Of a stretch of DNA of 64,000 bases, positions 1 through 9,126 are shown piece by piece. The stretch is from positions 558,001 through 622,000 of the forward strand of contig NZ_FNVZ01000005.1 of NCBI RefSeq assembly GCF_900104625.1, read 5' to 3'. The notes below the pieces were generated by a model that saw only the letters and a program-made list of their open reading frames with translations, had not been told where the DNA came from and made no database searches. How positions within the stretch are numbered: position 1 is the first letter of the stretch; each line of letters starts with the position of its first letter. Source of the stretch: Leptotrichia massiliensis. GTDB lineage: Bacteria; Fusobacteriota; Fusobacteriia; Fusobacteriales; Leptotrichiaceae. Both the position numbers and the translations under genes were made by a program.

Positions 1-2
1 AA

Positions 3-323
3 AAATTTTGGAATAATGAAGAATTAAAAGATTTAGGATATAATGATGAATATTTTAGAGAACATATAAAAAATAAAATAGAAGAAAATGAGAAAAAGAT
101 TGAAAAATTAAAAAAAAATGAAAAATCAACAAAAGGTAAAAGAAGAGTACAAAATAAAGAATTGTTTAATGAGTTTATTGAATTTTTTAGATTTGTAATT
201 AAATTTTGGATTCAAAATAATACTATTGAAGTAGAAGAATTTTATAAAAAATTAAAAATTTCATTTTATAGAGTTGCTCCATATCAGAAAATTGATTCAA
301 AATTATGGAAAGAAAAAGAATAG
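3..323 (+). CDS. C-terminal fragment of an unidentified protein (5' end outside window)
   Basis: An open frame runs in from the left edge and stops with TAG at 321-323, giving at least 106 residues. The visible part is very rich in Lys, Glu and Asn, with a helical charged stretch at about residues 20-45, then an aromatic segment (about 55-70, many Phe, one Trp). I do not recognise a family. Its stop codon overlaps the Shine-Dalgarno site of the following adenine methyltransferase, so the two are probably translated together. That makes a restriction or other DNA-modification partner possible, but nothing in the visible residues shows a nuclease motif. Confidence 0.6.
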   Translation, partial: KFWNNEELKDLGYNDEYFREHIKNKIEENEKKIEKLKKNEKSTKGKRRVQNKELFNEFIEFFRFVIKFWIQNNTIEVEEFYKKLKISFYRVAPYQKIDSKLWKEKE

Positions 324-334
324 GAGATATAAAA

Positions 335-1186
335 ATGAAAAGAAGTATTTCTCCATTAAGATATCCAGGAGGTAAAGCAAAAGTTTATGATTTAGTTGTT
401 AAATTGCTAAAAGAAAATAGTTTTAATGGTGCTACTTATATAGAACCCTTTGCAGGTGGATGTGGACTTGCTTTGTTATTATTAGAAAATAATATTGTGA
501 ATAAATTAATTTTAAATGATATTGACAAAGGAGTATATTGTTTTTGGCAATCAGTTTTAAAATATAATAAAGATTTTTGTGAGATGATTGAAAAATCTAG
601 TATTTCAATTAAAGAAAGAGATAAAAAAATCAGAATATATAAAAATAAGGATAATATTGATATTTCTCAAAAAAAAAATATTTTAGAATTGGGGTTGGCT
701 ACATTTTACTTGAATAGAGTAAATCGTTCAGGAATTTTAAAAGCAGGAGTAATAGGAGGAAAAAATCAAACTGGAAATTATAAAATGGATTGTAGATTTA
801 ATAAAAAATCATTAATTTTAAAAATTAAAAAGATAGAAAAATTAAAAGATAAAATAGAATTTTATAACTACGATGTTATTGAATTTATAGACAATTATTT
901 AAAATTTGAAAGTATAGATTCTTTTGTATTTTTAGATCCACCTTATTATAATAAAGGTTCTGAATTATACACTAATTTTTACAAACACGAAGATCATAAA
1001 CGTTTAGCTGATTACATAAAAAAAATAAATCAAAGGTGGATAGTTACTTATGATAATTGTGAAGAAATAAAAGAAATTTTTAATGAATACAATCAAAAGG
1101 AATTTGATATTTCATATACCTTAGAAGTAAAACGAAAAAGCAAAGAAATAATGATATTTGACAAAAAAATTGAAAAATTTTTCTGA
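335..1186 (+). CDS. Dam-family (D12 class) DNA adenine N6-methyltransferase
   Basis: Predicted to transfer a methyl group from S-adenosylmethionine to N6 of adenine in duplex DNA, as in Dam or M.DpnII. In the 283-residue product the N-terminal PGGK (residues 11-14) and the EPFAGGCG block (37-44) form the AdoMet pocket, and DPPY at 201-204 is the catalytic motif IV; their order is that of the alpha-class D12 enzymes. The frame is open from 305, but AGGAG at 322-326 sits seven to eight bases before ATG 335, and MKRSISPLRYPGGK matches the family N-terminus. The gene follows a truncated upstream gene almost without gap, and no endonuclease is recognisable in the window. It could be an orphan Dam or half of a restriction-modification system. 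Confidence 0.88.
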   Translation: MKRSISPLRYPGGKAKVYDLVVKLLKENSFNGATYIEPFAGGCGLALLLLENNIVNKLILNDIDKGVYCFWQSVLKYNKDFCEMIEKSSISIKERDKKIRIYKNKDNIDISQKKNILELGLATFYLNRVNRSGILKAGVIGGKNQTGNYKMDCRFNKKSLILKIKKIEKLKDKIEFYNYDVIEFIDNYLKFESIDSFVFLDPPYYNKGSELYTNFYKHEDHKRLADYIKKINQRWIVTYDNCEEIKEIFNEYNQKEFDISYTLEVKRKSKEIMIFDKKIEKFF

Positions 1187-1193
1187 AAAAGAC

Positions 1194-1222
1194 TTGCAAA
1201 ATTTTTAAAAATGTATTATTAT
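1194..1222 (+). promoter_or_regulatory. groESL promoter
   Basis: TTGCAA (1194-1199), a 17-base spacer and TATTAT (1217-1222) form a near-consensus vegetative promoter directly upstream of the CIRCE operator. Confidence 0.8.
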
Positions 1223-1226
1223 GTTG

Positions 1227-1253
1227 TTAGCACTTGAACATATAGAGTGCTAA
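1227..1253. promoter_or_regulatory. CIRCE operator (HrcA-binding site)
   Basis: TTAGCACTT, nine bases, then GAGTGCTAA. This matches the CIRCE inverted repeat (TTAGCACTC-N9-GAGTGCTAA) with one change at the end of the left arm. It lies just after the -10 box and before groES, where HrcA would block transcription until heat shock. No hrcA gene is in the window. Confidence 0.95.
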
Positions 1254-1288
1254 AAAATTAAATTAAAAATGTAAATTAGGAGGGAAAA

Positions 1289-1552
1289 ATGATAATTAAA
1301 CCATTGGGAGAAAGAGTTTTAATAAAACAGACAGAACAGGAAGAAGTTACAAAAAGCGGGATTGTATTGCCAGGGACAGCTTCAAAGGAAAAACCGATAA
1401 TTGGAGAAGTTTTAGCAGTTGGTTCAAAGGTTGAGGAAGTTAAAGCTGGAGATAAAGTAATTTTTGAAAAATATTCTGGAACTGAAGTTAAGGATGGGGA
1501 AGAAAGCTACTTAATTTTAGAAAAAGACAATGTTTTGGCAATTGTTGAATAA
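1289..1552 (+). CDS. groES: Co-chaperonin GroES (Cpn10)
   Basis: Forms the heptameric lid of the GroEL folding chamber in the cytoplasm. The 87-residue product begins with [10 protein letters not shown], the usual Cpn10 start. It has the mobile-loop region around residues 17-32 (TKSGIVLPG) and ends with the typical DNVLAIVE strand. An AGGAGGG Shine-Dalgarno site lies seven bases before ATG. It is the first gene after the CIRCE-controlled promoter. Slightly shorter than most GroES (94-97 residues), but all blocks are present. Confidence 0.97.
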   Translation: MIIKPLGERVLIKQTEQEEVTKSGIVLPGTASKEKPIIGEVLAVGSKVEEVKAGDKVIFEKYSGTEVKDGEESYLILEKDNVLAIVE

Positions 1553-1637
1553 TAAAAATTTTAAAAAATAAATTTGTATAAAAATTAAATGTATTAAAAA
1601 ATAAGACAGACATTGTAAAACAAGTGATTTTTATTCC

Positions 1638-1666
1638 TTGTCAAAATAAAAAAATTATATTATTAA
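1638..1666 (+). promoter_or_regulatory. possible internal groEL promoter in the groES-groEL gap
   Basis: TTGTCA (1638-1643), 17 bases, TATTAA (1661-1666). The 170-base gap between groES and groEL is long for this operon and has no CIRCE copy, so this site could give HrcA-independent groEL transcription. It may equally be a chance match in AT-rich DNA. Confidence 0.35.
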
Positions 1667-1707
1667 ATTACGAAGGAATTTTGCAATAAAAAATTTACAA
1701 ACTTTAG

Positions 1708-3345
<1,638 letters not shown>

Positions 3346-3368
3346 TCTAATAAAATGTAATAAAATAA

Positions 3369-3399
3369 GGGGTAGTCATTATAAACTACCTCTTTTTTT
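3369..3399 (+). terminator. Intrinsic terminator after groEL
   Basis: GGGGTAGT (3369-3376) pairs with ACTACCTC (3385-3392) through one G-U, followed by seven T. Read on the minus strand, the same hairpin is followed by TTATTTTATTA, so it may also end the convergent mvaA transcript. Confidence 0.85.
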
Positions 3400-3407
3400 C
3401 TGCTATA

Positions 3408-4700
3408 TTATTTTTTGATTTTTATTTCTTCCAAAATTGCCTTCACATTTTCCAAATTAACACTTTTTCCACTTTCCAAAAGTTTTTCTACGGCAATATC
3501 AATTTCCATGCCTTTTGCACCAGCAAAAAGTGCTAACGAACGAGCCTGTAGCTTCATGTGTCCGTGCTGTATTCCAGTTGTAACAAGTGCTTTTACTGCG
3601 GCAAAGTTTTGAGCGAGTCCTACTGATGTGATAATGCTTGCCAGTGTCCTTGCGTCAGGATTTCCTAAAATATTAAATGCGGCTTTTACGCTTGGGTTTA
3701 GTCCTATTGAGCCGCCTACACTTGCAATTGGCATTGGAAGGGTAAGTTCCCCTTTTAATTTATTTGTGCTTTCATCAAAAGTCCAAGTTGTAAGCCCTTC
3801 GTATTTGCCATTTTTCACAGCAAAGGTATTCCCCCCAGCTTCAATTGCACGCCAGTCGTTTCCAGTAGCGATTACTACAGCGTCAATTCCGTTGAAAATT
3901 CCTTTATTATGAGTTGCTGCACGATAAATATCAAGTTTTGCAAATTTACTCGCAAGTTCTATTTTTTTTGCAGTTTCAATAGACGTTTCCATTGAGCTGC
4001 TAAGAAGTTTTACATTTACTTCACATTCGGCTTTTACAAGAGATTCGGTTGCATAATTTGATAAAATTGCCATTAGGCTTTTTCCGTTTGTAATATTTTC
4101 AAGCGGCATTTTTATTGCCTCAAGCATTGTATTCAAAATATTTGCTCCCATAGCCTCCTTCACATCGGCAATCAGATAAACAATCAGAAATTCATCAATA
4201 TTCTTCACTTCAATATTAATCGCACCACCACCACGGGCTACAATCGAAGGATGAGCATCATTTGCAATTTTTAAAATTTCATTTTTATTTTCCAAAATTA
4301 TTGAAATAGCATTATCAAAGTCCAAAATATTATACAATGCAACTTGCCCAATCATTTTTCTGTCTAAAATTTTTGTCGTAAAACCGCCAGATTTTGCAAT
4401 AATTTTAGCTGCGTAACTGCACCCTGCTACAACAGATGGTTCTTCTATAACCATTGGCACAGCATAATCCTTTTCATCAATAACAAAGTTTGGAGCAACG
4501 CTGAATGGCAAGGCAAATGTTCCGATTCCATTTTCAGCCATTTGATTTGCAGTTTCTAGTGGCAAGTTCTCGTTTTTTTTCAGAAGTTGTTCAAATTCTT
4601 CAGTTAAAAAGCCATTATCTTTTAACATCTGTATTCTTTCAGTACGTTCTTTTTTTTGAAATCCAAGCCAGTTTAATTTTTTTTGATTTTCCTTTTTCAT
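3408..4700 (-). CDS. mvaA: Hydroxymethylglutaryl-CoA reductase, class II (degradative-type fold)
   Basis: Catalyses interconversion of HMG-CoA and mevalonate using NAD(P)H; in this setting it supplies mevalonate for isoprenoid synthesis. The 430-residue product has the class II blocks: ENGIG at 56-60 (catalytic Glu), EEPSVVAG at about 86-93, HNKGI (catalytic Lys), the GIDAVVIATGNDWRAIEAG segment with catalytic Asp, and GIQHGHMKLQAR with the late catalytic His. The open frame extends 15 codons upstream to a TTG at 4745, but GGAAGGAA followed by ATG 4700 is the better start. HMG-CoA synthase lies upstream on the same strand, with an acetyltransferase between them. No thiolase domain is fused, unlike MvaE of enterococci. 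Confidence 0.95.
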   Translation of the reverse strand: MKKENQKKLNWLGFQKKERTERIQMLKDNGFLTEEFEQLLKKNENLPLETANQMAENGIGTFALPFSVAPNFVIDEKDYAVPMVIEEPSVVAGCSYAAKIIAKSGGFTTKILDRKMIGQVALYNILDFDNAISIILENKNEILKIANDAHPSIVARGGGAINIEVKNIDEFLIVYLIADVKEAMGANILNTMLEAIKMPLENITNGKSLMAILSNYATESLVKAECEVNVKLLSSSMETSIETAKKIELASKFAKLDIYRAATHNKGIFNGIDAVVIATGNDWRAIEAGGNTFAVKNGKYEGLTTWTFDESTNKLKGELTLPMPIASVGGSIGLNPSVKAAFNILGNPDARTLASIITSVGLAQNFAAVKALVTTGIQHGHMKLQARSLALFAGAKGMEIDIAVEKLLESGKSVNLENVKAILEEIKIKK

Positions 4701-4739
4701 ATTTAAAATCAGTTCCTTCCGTTTTGAGTTTATAATAAA

Positions 4740-4780
4740 ACTCAAGCAATTAAAAAATTGTCAAATTCTAATGCTTGAGT
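4740..4780 (-). terminator. Intrinsic terminator after the acetyltransferase gene (minus strand)
   Basis: A nine-base perfect stem (4740-4748 with 4772-4780, ACTCAAGCA arms) is followed on the minus strand by TTTTATTATA. It separates mvaA from the two upstream genes. A TTGACA hexamer on the minus strand (4764-4759) sits in its loop. Confidence 0.7.
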
Positions 4781-4798
4781 GAAAATATAGTTTAAATT

Positions 4799-5389
4799 TT
4801 AAGGTTTATAGCCAGTTTTATCTTTTTCTGTTATTTTTCTGATAGCTTTGCAAGGCACTCCTGCGGCAATTACATTATCTGGAATATCTTTTGTAACTAC
4901 GCTTCCAGAGCCAATAATAGTGTTGTTTCCAATTGTAACTCCTTGATTAATGTGGACTCCCGCACCAATCCAGACATTATTCCCAATTTTTACAGGCTTG
5001 GCATAACATCCTCCGTTTATTCTTTCTTCTGCATCAATGCTGTGATTGGAAGTATAAATTCCTACTCTTGGACCAAAAAGAACATTATTTCCAATTTCAA
5101 TTCCGCCACCATCAAGCATTACACAGTCAAAATTTGCATAAAAGTTATTTCCTATTGAAATATTAAATCCAAATTCACATCGGAATGTCGGCTCAAAGTG
5201 TACGTTTTTACCAATTGATTTTAAAAGATTTTTTAGGATAGCTTCTCTTTCTGATGTCGGTTTTCCAAAACTTTCATTATATTTATTTGTTAAAAAAACA
5301 GTATTTTCTCTAGCCTTTACAAGCTCTGGAGTTAAATCATTGTAAACTTTTCCTGATAAAATAAACTGCCGCTGTTCTTCTAAATTCAT
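4799..5389 (-). CDS. Maltose/galactoside O-acetyltransferase-like hexapeptide acetyltransferase
   Basis: Predicted acetyl-CoA-dependent O-acetyltransferase of the LacA/Maa/NodL family. The 196 residues have the N-terminal Maa helical region (MNLEEQRQFILSGKVYND) and then a left-handed beta-helix built of repeats such as IGNNFYA, IGNNVLF, IGNNVWIG and IGNNTIIG. SNHSIDA contains the catalytic His of the family and AAGVPCKAIR is the standard C-terminal end. AAGGAG precedes ATG. It lies 23 bases downstream of mvaS and upstream of mvaA. The acceptor sugar or alcohol cannot be read from the sequence, and a link to the mevalonate pathway is only positional. Confidence 0.9.
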   Translation of the reverse strand: MNLEEQRQFILSGKVYNDLTPELVKARENTVFLTNKYNESFGKPTSEREAILKNLLKSIGKNVHFEPTFRCEFGFNISIGNNFYANFDCVMLDGGGIEIGNNVLFGPRVGIYTSNHSIDAEERINGGCYAKPVKIGNNVWIGAGVHINQGVTIGNNTIIGSGSVVTKDIPDNVIAAGVPCKAIRKITEKDKTGYKP

Positions 5390-5412
5390 ATTAATTAGCT
5401 CCTTTCAGAAAT

Positions 5413-6615
5413 TTATTTTATTTTTTTGTAAATCCTTTTATGATTTTCCACTTTTTCCAATACAAACGCATTATCACTTTCCTGAATAAGTTTTCTATTT
5501 GAAAAATCGCAATTTCCTTCATTATCTAAAATTATTTTTTCAAAAAATAAATTTTCATATTCATTTATTGATAATTGTTTTCTATTGTCAAAATCGTTTA
5601 ACCTATCATGCCTTAGATAATTTTTAAAGTCTTCTGCAAGGGTTAGATTAAAAAATTCACAAACAGCACCGCTTCCATAACTATACATTCCAATCTTGTC
5701 GCCAGCTTTCAAGTTATCACAGTTTTCCAGTAATGAAAGCAAACTTAGATAAAGAGAGCCTGTGTAGATATTTCCGACTCGTTTTCCATAAATTATTGAA
5801 GTATGAAATTTTTCCAAAAATTTATTTTTTACTTCTTTTTCAATATTTTTCTCTAAAAGTGAATTAATCGCTTTTAATCCAAGTTTTGGAAATGGTAAAT
5901 GAAAACAGAAAGTATCAAAATCGGATAAATCTTGATTATATCTTTTTTTGTATTCATCAAATGTCGTTGCAAGGCAGTCAAGATACTGCTTTGTCGAAAA
6001 ATGTCCGTCTACTATTGGGAAATCTGAATAGTTGGGACGCCAGAAATCCATAATATCACGGGTTTGGCATACATTTTCATCATTTATGACAGCAATTTTA
6101 GGGTCTTTTTTTATTATCATTGCGATACTTCCTGCCCCCTGTGTAGATTCTCCAGGAGTGTCAATTCCGTATTTTGCAATATCTGAAGCAATTACTAAAA
6201 CAGAGGCATTTTCATTTTTTTCAATATAATTTTTTGCAAAGGTCAATGCGGCGGTTGCCCCATAGCAGGCTTCCTTAATCTCGATACATCGTGCAAATGG
6301 CTGAATGTCCAGCAGATGATGGATAAAAACAGCAGAAGCCTTGCTTTGATCAATTCCAGATTCTGTTCCGACAATAACCATTTCAATATTTTTTTTATCT
6401 TCTTCGTCTAAAATCTGTTCAGCAGCACTTGCCCCAAGCGACACAATATCATCCGTTACAGGTGCAATGCTCATCTCGCTTTGCATAAGACCTTTAACAA
6501 ACTTATTTTCATTCTCATTTCTTCCAAGTGCTAGATCTCGTATATCTAAAAAGTATTTTGGCATTGCAAAACCAATTTTATCTATTCCAATTTTTATTTT
6601 TTCTTTTATTTTCAT
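5413..6615 (-). CDS. mvaS: Hydroxymethylglutaryl-CoA synthase
   Basis: Condenses acetyl-CoA with acetoacetyl-CoA to HMG-CoA, the first committed mevalonate step. The 400 residues match the bacterial family throughout: Glu85 in GTESGID, the acyl-accepting Cys117 in EACYGAT and His239 in FHLPFPKLG, spaced as Glu79/Cys111/His233 of the Staphylococcus aureus enzyme. GYGSGA-type C-terminal Gly loop residues (MYSYGSGAV) are present. It is the first gene of the minus-strand group and has its own promoter at 6704-6732. No thiolase, mevalonate kinase or decarboxylase gene is in the window. Confidence 0.96.
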   Translation of the reverse strand: MKIKEKIKIGIDKIGFAMPKYFLDIRDLALGRNENENKFVKGLMQSEMSIAPVTDDIVSLGASAAEQILDEEDKKNIEMVIVGTESGIDQSKASAVFIHHLLDIQPFARCIEIKEACYGATAALTFAKNYIEKNENASVLVIASDIAKYGIDTPGESTQGAGSIAMIIKKDPKIAVINDENVCQTRDIMDFWRPNYSDFPIVDGHFSTKQYLDCLATTFDEYKKRYNQDLSDFDTFCFHLPFPKLGLKAINSLLEKNIEKEVKNKFLEKFHTSIIYGKRVGNIYTGSLYLSLLSLLENCDNLKAGDKIGMYSYGSGAVCEFFNLTLAEDFKNYLRHDRLNDFDNRKQLSINEYENLFFEKIILDNEGNCDFSNRKLIQESDNAFVLEKVENHKRIYKKIK

Positions 6616-6703
6616 ACAAATTTCGCCTTTCTAATTAATTATTTTTTGAAAGAATCTTTAAAAATGTTATTTTTGTTGTATTAAATTTTCTTTAATCATA
6701 CAT

Positions 6704-6732
6704 ATTGTACTATAAAAAATTTTAAATATCAA
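6704..6732 (-). promoter_or_regulatory. mvaS promoter (minus strand)
   Basis: On the minus strand, TTGATA (6732-6727), 17 bases, TACAAT (6709-6704), about 90 bases upstream of mvaS. Confidence 0.65.
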
Positions 6733-6805
6733 ATAATTATACACTTATTTTTTAAAAATCTTTTTAACAAAAATATAATTATAAATTGAAATATTTATTT
6801 TTTTC

Positions 6806-6834
6806 TTGCAGTTTTTTACAGTTATTGGTATAAT
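6806..6834 (+). promoter_or_regulatory. Promoter of the small secreted protein gene
   Basis: TTGCAG (6806-6811), 17 bases, perfect TATAAT (6829-6834). It is divergent from the mvaS promoter and 61 bases before the start codon. Confidence 0.8.
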
Positions 6835-6894
6835 AAGTTGAAATTATTTAACAATTTAAAGTTAATATGTATAATTATAGAAAGGGTGATAAGC

Positions 6895-7248
6895 ATGAAA
6901 AAAATTATTTTAATTGCATTAACAGCTATTTCAGTAGTATCATTTGCTGATAATACAAAAAAGATTCTTGAGCAATACAGAAAGGAAGCTCTTATGGAGC
7001 AATCAAAAGTTGAAAAACAAGCGAAAGAAGTAAAACCTGAAAAAAAATCTAACAAAAAAATTACTTTTCAACCAGTTGATGAAGTTACAGAAGAAGTAGT
7101 AGTAGAGGAAGTTGTAGAAGATGTTGATGATGGTAGAACACATACTACTGAAGATGTAATTGAAAAAGTAAACTTTTATTTAAGAAATAATCCAGAAAAA
7201 AATGCAAAACTTCAAAGACGTTATAAAGCGGTTATTGGTAAAGACTAA
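6895..7248 (+). CDS. Small secreted protein of unknown function
   Basis: A 117-residue product with a clear signal peptide: MKK, a hydrophobic core and a likely cut after VVSFA (residue 18). The mature part is highly charged: a Lys/Glu-rich helical stretch (about 25-55), an acidic EEVVVEEVVEDVDDG patch (about 70-84), then a basic C-terminal region with RRYKAVIGKD. No known family is recognised. The frame is open from a TTG at 6838, but GAAAGGGTG before ATG 6895 and the signal peptide fix this start. It is monocistronic, between a strong promoter and a strong terminator, which suggests substantial expression. The fold may be coiled-coil; it is not recognisably FadA. Confidence 0.8.
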   Translation: MKKIILIALTAISVVSFADNTKKILEQYRKEALMEQSKVEKQAKEVKPEKKSNKKITFQPVDEVTEEVVVEEVVEDVDDGRTHTTEDVIEKVNFYLRNNPEKNAKLQRRYKAVIGKD

Positions 7249-7260
7249 TTAAATTAAAGA

Positions 7261-7289
7261 AAGACACAAATTAGAAAGTGTCTTTTTTT
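7261..7289 (+). terminator. Intrinsic terminator
   Basis: AAGACAC (7261-7267) pairs with GTGTCTT (7278-7284), followed by a T run to 7289. Confidence 0.85.
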
Positions 7290-7386
7290 CTTCTTTTTTT
7301 ACTTTTGCTTTTAGAAATTTAATATTAAAAGAAGTTTTGTAGGTTAAAATTTTATAATTGTATAAAAAAATTAATTATAAAAAAAC

Positions 7387-7415
7387 TTGATATAATATAG
7401 GTTATGTGCTATTAT
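7387..7415 (+). promoter_or_regulatory. Candidate mreC operon promoter
   Basis: TTGATA (7387-7392), 17 bases, TATTAT (7410-7415), with TG one base before the -10 hexamer (extended -10). Its -10 overlaps the start of the dispersed repeat at 7413. Confidence 0.5.
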
Positions 7416-7466
7416 AATAATGCTACTTTAAAGCCAAAGTTAAAAGTTATAACTACTTTAAATAAA
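7413..7466. repeat. Dispersed intergenic repeat, copy A
   Basis: This 54-base stretch aligns without gaps to 17554-17607, with 43 of 54 positions identical by eye. Shared words include CTTTAAA, CCAAA and TATAACTA. Both copies are intergenic. A weaker relative begins at 31125. Confidence 0.6.
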
Positions 7467-7554
7467 CTAGATACATGTCAGTTTTGTTTAATTCATTTTT
7501 TCTGGGGTTTTTAAGTATAATTTTTAAAATAATAAACGAGAGGATTATATAATA

Positions 7555-8469
7555 ATGAGTTTGGATAATTTTTCTGAGAAAAAAAGTACAGGTAGAACGC
7601 TTTTAATAATAGTAATTATAATAATAGTCTTATTTGCCTTTAAAAATAGAATTACAAGTTCGTTTACATTTCTTGATGGAATAACACAGGCAGTTAATTT
7701 TAGGCTAGTAAAAGTAAAAAGTATGCTTTATACTCAAGTTTTGAAATTGAAGTCCAGAGTTAATGACATCAGTTATATTGAAGATTATGTTGAAAATAAT
7801 AAAACTAGGGATTTTGAATTGCAAAAAAATAAGGTTCAGAATATGGAACTTGCATATCTAAAACAAGAAAATGAAAAATTACGTCAAATGCTGGAAATGA
7901 GACAAAAAAATCCTGCTGAATTTATAGCTGCAGATGTGGCACTTGTAGAAAATGGAAATTCATCAGAAAAAATGTATATAAATAAAGGTACTTCACAAGG
8001 CATAAAAGTCAATTTGCCAGTAATGTATGATGGTTATCTTATTGGTAAAATTTCAAAAGTCAGTGAAGAATACTCAGAAGTTACTTTGTTGACAAGTAAA
8101 TCTTCAAAATTAAGTGTAGTATTAAATGGTAATACTCAGCAAATTTTGCGTGGAAATGGAAATGGAACTTTTTCAGTACAAAACTTTAATGAAGGAAGTG
8201 TAACTAAAGATACAATTTTTAATATAGAAACTTCTGGTGTGAGTGATGTATTACCAAAAGGAATAAGAATTGGTACATTTAAAGTGACAGAGATAAATGC
8301 TTTTAATAAAATGAAAGAAATTAGATTTAAACCTAGCTTTAATATATTTGATATTCAAAGTGTGTTAGTTTACAAATGGAGCGTAAACGATGCTATTAAT
8401 ACACAAATACAAAATAAGGTAAAAGCAGAAGCAGAACAAGAAAATAAAGAAAATTCACAATCAAATTAA
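7555..8469 (+). CDS. mreC: Rod shape-determining protein MreC
   Basis: Inner-membrane scaffold that links MreB-directed wall synthesis to periplasmic enzymes and keeps cells rod-shaped. The 304 residues show a short cytoplasmic start, one membrane span (about 17-31), a periplasmic coiled coil (about 60-118) and the paired beta-barrel domain with the MreC signatures INKGTSQGIKVNLPVMYDG and GKISKV. The Asn/Gln-rich C-terminal tail is non-conserved. It heads a run of closely spaced plus-strand genes. Neither mreB nor mreD is adjacent. Confidence 0.93.
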   Translation: MSLDNFSEKKSTGRTLLIIVIIIIVLFAFKNRITSSFTFLDGITQAVNFRLVKVKSMLYTQVLKLKSRVNDISYIEDYVENNKTRDFELQKNKVQNMELAYLKQENEKLRQMLEMRQKNPAEFIAADVALVENGNSSEKMYINKGTSQGIKVNLPVMYDGYLIGKISKVSEEYSEVTLLTSKSSKLSVVLNGNTQQILRGNGNGTFSVQNFNEGSVTKDTIFNIETSGVSDVLPKGIRIGTFKVTEINAFNKMKEIRFKPSFNIFDIQSVLVYKWSVNDAINTQIQNKVKAEAEQENKENSQSN

Positions 8470-8545
8470 AGAAATTTGTATTAATATATAAAAAATAGCA
8501 ATATAAAAAGGAGCTATAAAAAATCAAAAAGAGGTGAGTTTAGTT

Positions 8546-9085
8546 ATGTTAAAACAATTAACATTGACAAAAAAAGTTATATTATTATTTTTATTGGTAT
8601 CAGTTTTTTCTTTTTCTAAGGATTTTTGGGAAAAGAGCAGTTTTACGGTAAATGTTACTGAAGATGCTAATATTAATGGAACAAGAAGAAGCAAAAGCTA
8701 TGTGATGGCATATAATTCAGGAACAATGAAGCTTACAATCACAGCACCAAGCATGAATAAAGGAGAAGTTTACACTTTTAGTGGAAGTAAAAAAACAATT
8801 TACTATCCAAAATTAAAACAGACTGTAACACAAAAAGTTGAAAAAAGTGAAGCAAATATACTGGGAGTATTTAATAAGCTACGTGGTATAACGTCTAAAA
8901 AAACACAAACTAAAAATGGAAACACTTTCACATTTTCAAGCAATTGGTTGACATCTATAAAAAGTAGTGGAACTACAGTGAACTTTAGTGATTATAAAAC
9001 TTCAAATGGATATAGCTATCCAACAAAAATTTCTGTCTCAGACGGAAGTTCTCAAATAATTTATAGATTATCAAATTTCAAATAA
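8546..9085 (+). CDS. Exported LolA-like protein (putative periplasmic lipoprotein carrier)
   Basis: A 179-residue protein with a signal peptide (about 1-21, ending VFSFS). The mature part is beta-rich, with KLTITAP, YTFSGSKKTIYYPKLKQTV and FTFSSNWLTS strands. That layout resembles LolA/LppX half-barrels that carry lipoproteins or lipids across the periplasm, but the match is by pattern only. A GTG at 8534 extends the frame; it lies within the GAGGTGA Shine-Dalgarno site, so ATG 8546 is preferred. It sits between mreC and recO, 4.8 kb upstream of a LolC/LolD-like ABC pair, which is consistent with a Lol role without proving it. Confidence 0.7.
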   Translation: MLKQLTLTKKVILLFLLVSVFSFSKDFWEKSSFTVNVTEDANINGTRRSKSYVMAYNSGTMKLTITAPSMNKGEVYTFSGSKKTIYYPKLKQTVTQKVEKSEANILGVFNKLRGITSKKTQTKNGNTFTFSSNWLTSIKSSGTTVNFSDYKTSNGYSYPTKISVSDGSSQIIYRLSNFK

Positions 9086-9126
9086 TTTAAAAAATTGAAT
9101 TTTGAAATAAAAATGTGAAGTAGAGT

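Noticed and set aside
6822-7055. Minus-strand frame opposite the small secreted protein
   Set aside because: Covers the strong plus-strand promoter and signal peptide region; no start signals.
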